NCBI GenBank assembly: GCA_965261105.1
Contig: CBDHCM010000006.1
Coordinates: 3,658,001-3,722,000 of the forward strand
DNA length: 64,000 nucleotides
Reading direction: 5' to 3'
Source: Aldehydirespirator sp965261105
GTDB taxonomy: Bacteria > Actinomycetota > Acidimicrobiia > Acidimicrobiales > Aldehydirespiratoraceae
How positions within the stretch are numbered: position 1 is the first letter of the stretch; each line of letters opens with the position of its first letter. The translations under genes were made by a program, and so were the position numbers. The notes beneath the pieces are model-generated. The model made no database searches and was not told the DNA's origin. It saw nothing but the letters and a program-made list of their open reading frames with translations. This document shows positions 62,710 through 64,000 of this stretch, in pieces.

Positions 62710-64000
62710 TCAGCCTCCCAGCTTGGGGATGGTGTGACTGCCGAAGGCGACGGCCACGTTCTTGGTCTCCATGAAAAAGTCGAAGCTCCAGTCGCCACCG
62801 TCGCGGCCGATACCGCTGCGCTTCGTGCCCCCGAACGGGGTCGGCAGGTGGCGGACGTTCTGCGAGTTGACCCACACCATGCCGGCGTCCATCGCGGCGG
62901 CCACCCGGTGGGCCCGGCCGACATCGCCGGTCCACACGTAGGCGGCCAGCCCGTAGTCGGTGTCGTTGGCCAGGGCCACCGCGTCGGCCTCGTCATCGAA
63001 GGCGATGGCGGTGAGGGCCGGGCCGAAGATCTCCTCGCGGGCGATGCGCATGTCGTTGGAGGCTCCGGTGAACAGCACCGGAGCCACGAAGTTGCCCTCC
63101 GCAGGGGCGTCGGACCAGGGCGTGCCCTCAACCACAGTGGCGCCTTCGGTCAAGGCGAGGTCAATGTAGCCCCGCACCTTCTCGCAGTGGCGCCGGTGGA
63201 TCAGCGGGCCGATCACGGTGGCAGGGTCGAGCGGATGCCCGACCGGAATGTTGCGCAGCTTGGCCGCCAGGCGCTCGGTGAAGTCGTCGTAGATGCTGCG
63301 GGGCACGAGCAGGCGGCTGGAGCTGGTGCAGCGCTCACCGTTGAGGCTGTAGATCATGAACACCACCGCGTCGAGCGCGCGGTCGAGGTCGGCGTCGTCG
63401 AACACGATCACCGGGTTCTTGCCGCCCAGCTCGAAGTGGAGCCGCTTGAGGGTGGACGCCGACTGGGCCTGGATGGCCGAGCCGGTGGCCGACTCGCCCA
63501 CGAAAGCGACGGCGGCAATGCCGGGATGCTCGGTGAGGGCCCGGCCTGCGGTCTCGCCCATGCCGTGCACCGTGTTGAGCACACCTGGGGGCAGGCCCGC
63601 CTCCAGCGCGATCTCGGCCAGCAGGCAGGCCGTGAGCGGGCTCCACTCCGCCGGCTTGTGGACCACCGTGCAGCCGGCGGCCAGCGCGGGGGCGATCTTC
63701 CACGTGGACAGCATGAAGGGCGTGTTCCACGGGGTGATCACCCCAACCGGCCCGATGGCCCGGCGGCTGGTGTAGTTGAGATGGTGGGCCGAGGGCAGGG
63801 CCAGGCCGTCGGCCGCGGCCGGGGCCCGGTCGGCGAAGAACCGGAAGTTCTCCGCGCCCCGCAGCGCAGCCGAGGACATGAAGCGGATGGCCTGGCCGGT
63901 GTCGACCGACTCCACCACCGCGATCTCATCGGCCCGGGCCACGATGGCGTCGGCCACCGCGTGAAGGATCCGCTTGCGCTGCTCGCCTGGGGTGGCCGCC
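62710..64000 (-). CDS. Aldehyde dehydrogenase, HpaE-like (5-carboxymethyl-2-hydroxymuconate semialdehyde type), N-terminus outside
   Basis: About 430 residues are present; the gene begins beyond 64,000. IGPVGVITPWNTPFMLSTWK, HFELGGKNPVIVFDDADLDR (catalytic Glu) and VFMIYSLNGERCTSSSRLLV (nucleophile Cys) are close to HpaE, which oxidises the semialdehyde made by homoprotocatechuate ring cleavage. FGGTKRSGIGRDGGDWSFDF and the tail FFMETKNVAVAFG also fit. An extradiol dioxygenase and an FAH-family enzyme stand on the other side of the island, so these genes may have formed one catabolic region before integration (inference). Confidence 0.85.
   Translation of the reverse strand, partial: AATPGEQRKRILHAVADAIVARADEIAVVESVDTGQAIRFMSSAALRGAENFRFFADRAPAAADGLALPSAHHLNYTSRRAIGPVGVITPWNTPFMLSTWKIAPALAAGCTVVHKPAEWSPLTACLLAEIALEAGLPPGVLNTVHGMGETAGRALTEHPGIAAVAFVGESATGSAIQAQSASTLKRLHFELGGKNPVIVFDDADLDRALDAVVFMIYSLNGERCTSSSRLLVPRSIYDDFTERLAAKLRNIPVGHPLDPATVIGPLIHRRHCEKVRGYIDLALTEGATVVEGTPWSDAPAEGNFVAPVLFTGASNDMRIAREEIFGPALTAIAFDDEADAVALANDTDYGLAAYVWTGDVGRAHRVAAAMDAGMVWVNSQNVRHLPTPFGGTKRSGIGRDGGDWSFDFFMETKNVAVAFGSHTIPKLGG

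Overview
The window is GC-rich DNA with actinobacterial habits: genes packed with ATGA/GTGA overlaps, TANNNT -10 boxes placed just before start codons (leaderless transcripts), and an F420-type LLM oxidoreductase. A high-GC actinobacterium, perhaps of the Acidimicrobiia, is my inference. No rRNA or tRNA gene was seen.

Chromosomal backbone, left (1-14.6 kb): the 3' end of a branched-chain amino-acid (Liv-type) solute-binding protein, a secreted protein of unknown function, an acyl-CoA thioesterase, a two-subunit LigAB-type extradiol dioxygenase, a fumarylacetoacetate-hydrolase-family enzyme, a ThDP-dependent decarboxylase/synthase-like enzyme, a complete livHMGF transporter, an LLM oxidoreductase, glutaminyl-tRNA synthetase and an SRPBCC protein. 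Backbone, right (61.3-64 kb): two aldehyde dehydrogenases, one resembling HpaE and one resembling GabD. Together they look like uptake plus meta-cleavage breakdown of aromatic or amino-acid-derived compounds.

Between these lies a 46.7-kb integrated island (about 14,645-61,319). A P4-type tyrosine integrase sits at its left end and an excisionase-like remnant at its right end. It went into the 3' end of the GabD-like gene. The original last 13 codons plus stop of that gene are stranded at 14,623-14,664, and the element supplied a replacement tail at 61,278-61,319. A 20-bp identical core and a 23-bp repeat (probable integrase arm sites) lie at both ends.

The island is a defence island broken up by mobile elements. 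Apparently intact modules are: (i) a three-gene operon of an SMC-like ATPase, a histidine kinase and a response regulator fused to an APH/choline-kinase-like phosphotransferase (18.9-23.0 kb); (ii) a 659-residue protein with a possible nuclease domain (28.1-30.0 kb); (iii) a DUF4268 protein (36.4-37.3 kb); (iv) an operon of a possible precursor peptide, an MvdD/TgmB-like ATP-grasp with a membrane domain, a ThsB-like TIR protein and a RipA-like membrane protein (37.7-40.5 kb); (v) an IetAS-type AAA ATPase plus subtilase pair (43.6-47.1 kb); (vi) a TrlF-type PHP-SMC ATPase (55.5-58.5 kb). Decayed pieces of an OLD-like TOPRIM nuclease, an SNF2 helicase, a large RecD-like helicase and MurA lie between them.

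The mobile fraction includes three ISL3-family copies, an IS630, an IS1380, an IS110, two copies and several pieces of an rve-type IS here called ISx (terminal repeat TGTGGGTGCCC), four group II introns plus a fragment, and a 151-bp MITE derived from ISx. Each intron abuts an ISx or MITE end. Many elements are nested, so the order of events can be read: ISL3 in ISx, ISL3 in ISL3, IS1380 in an intron, IS110 in the end of ISx.
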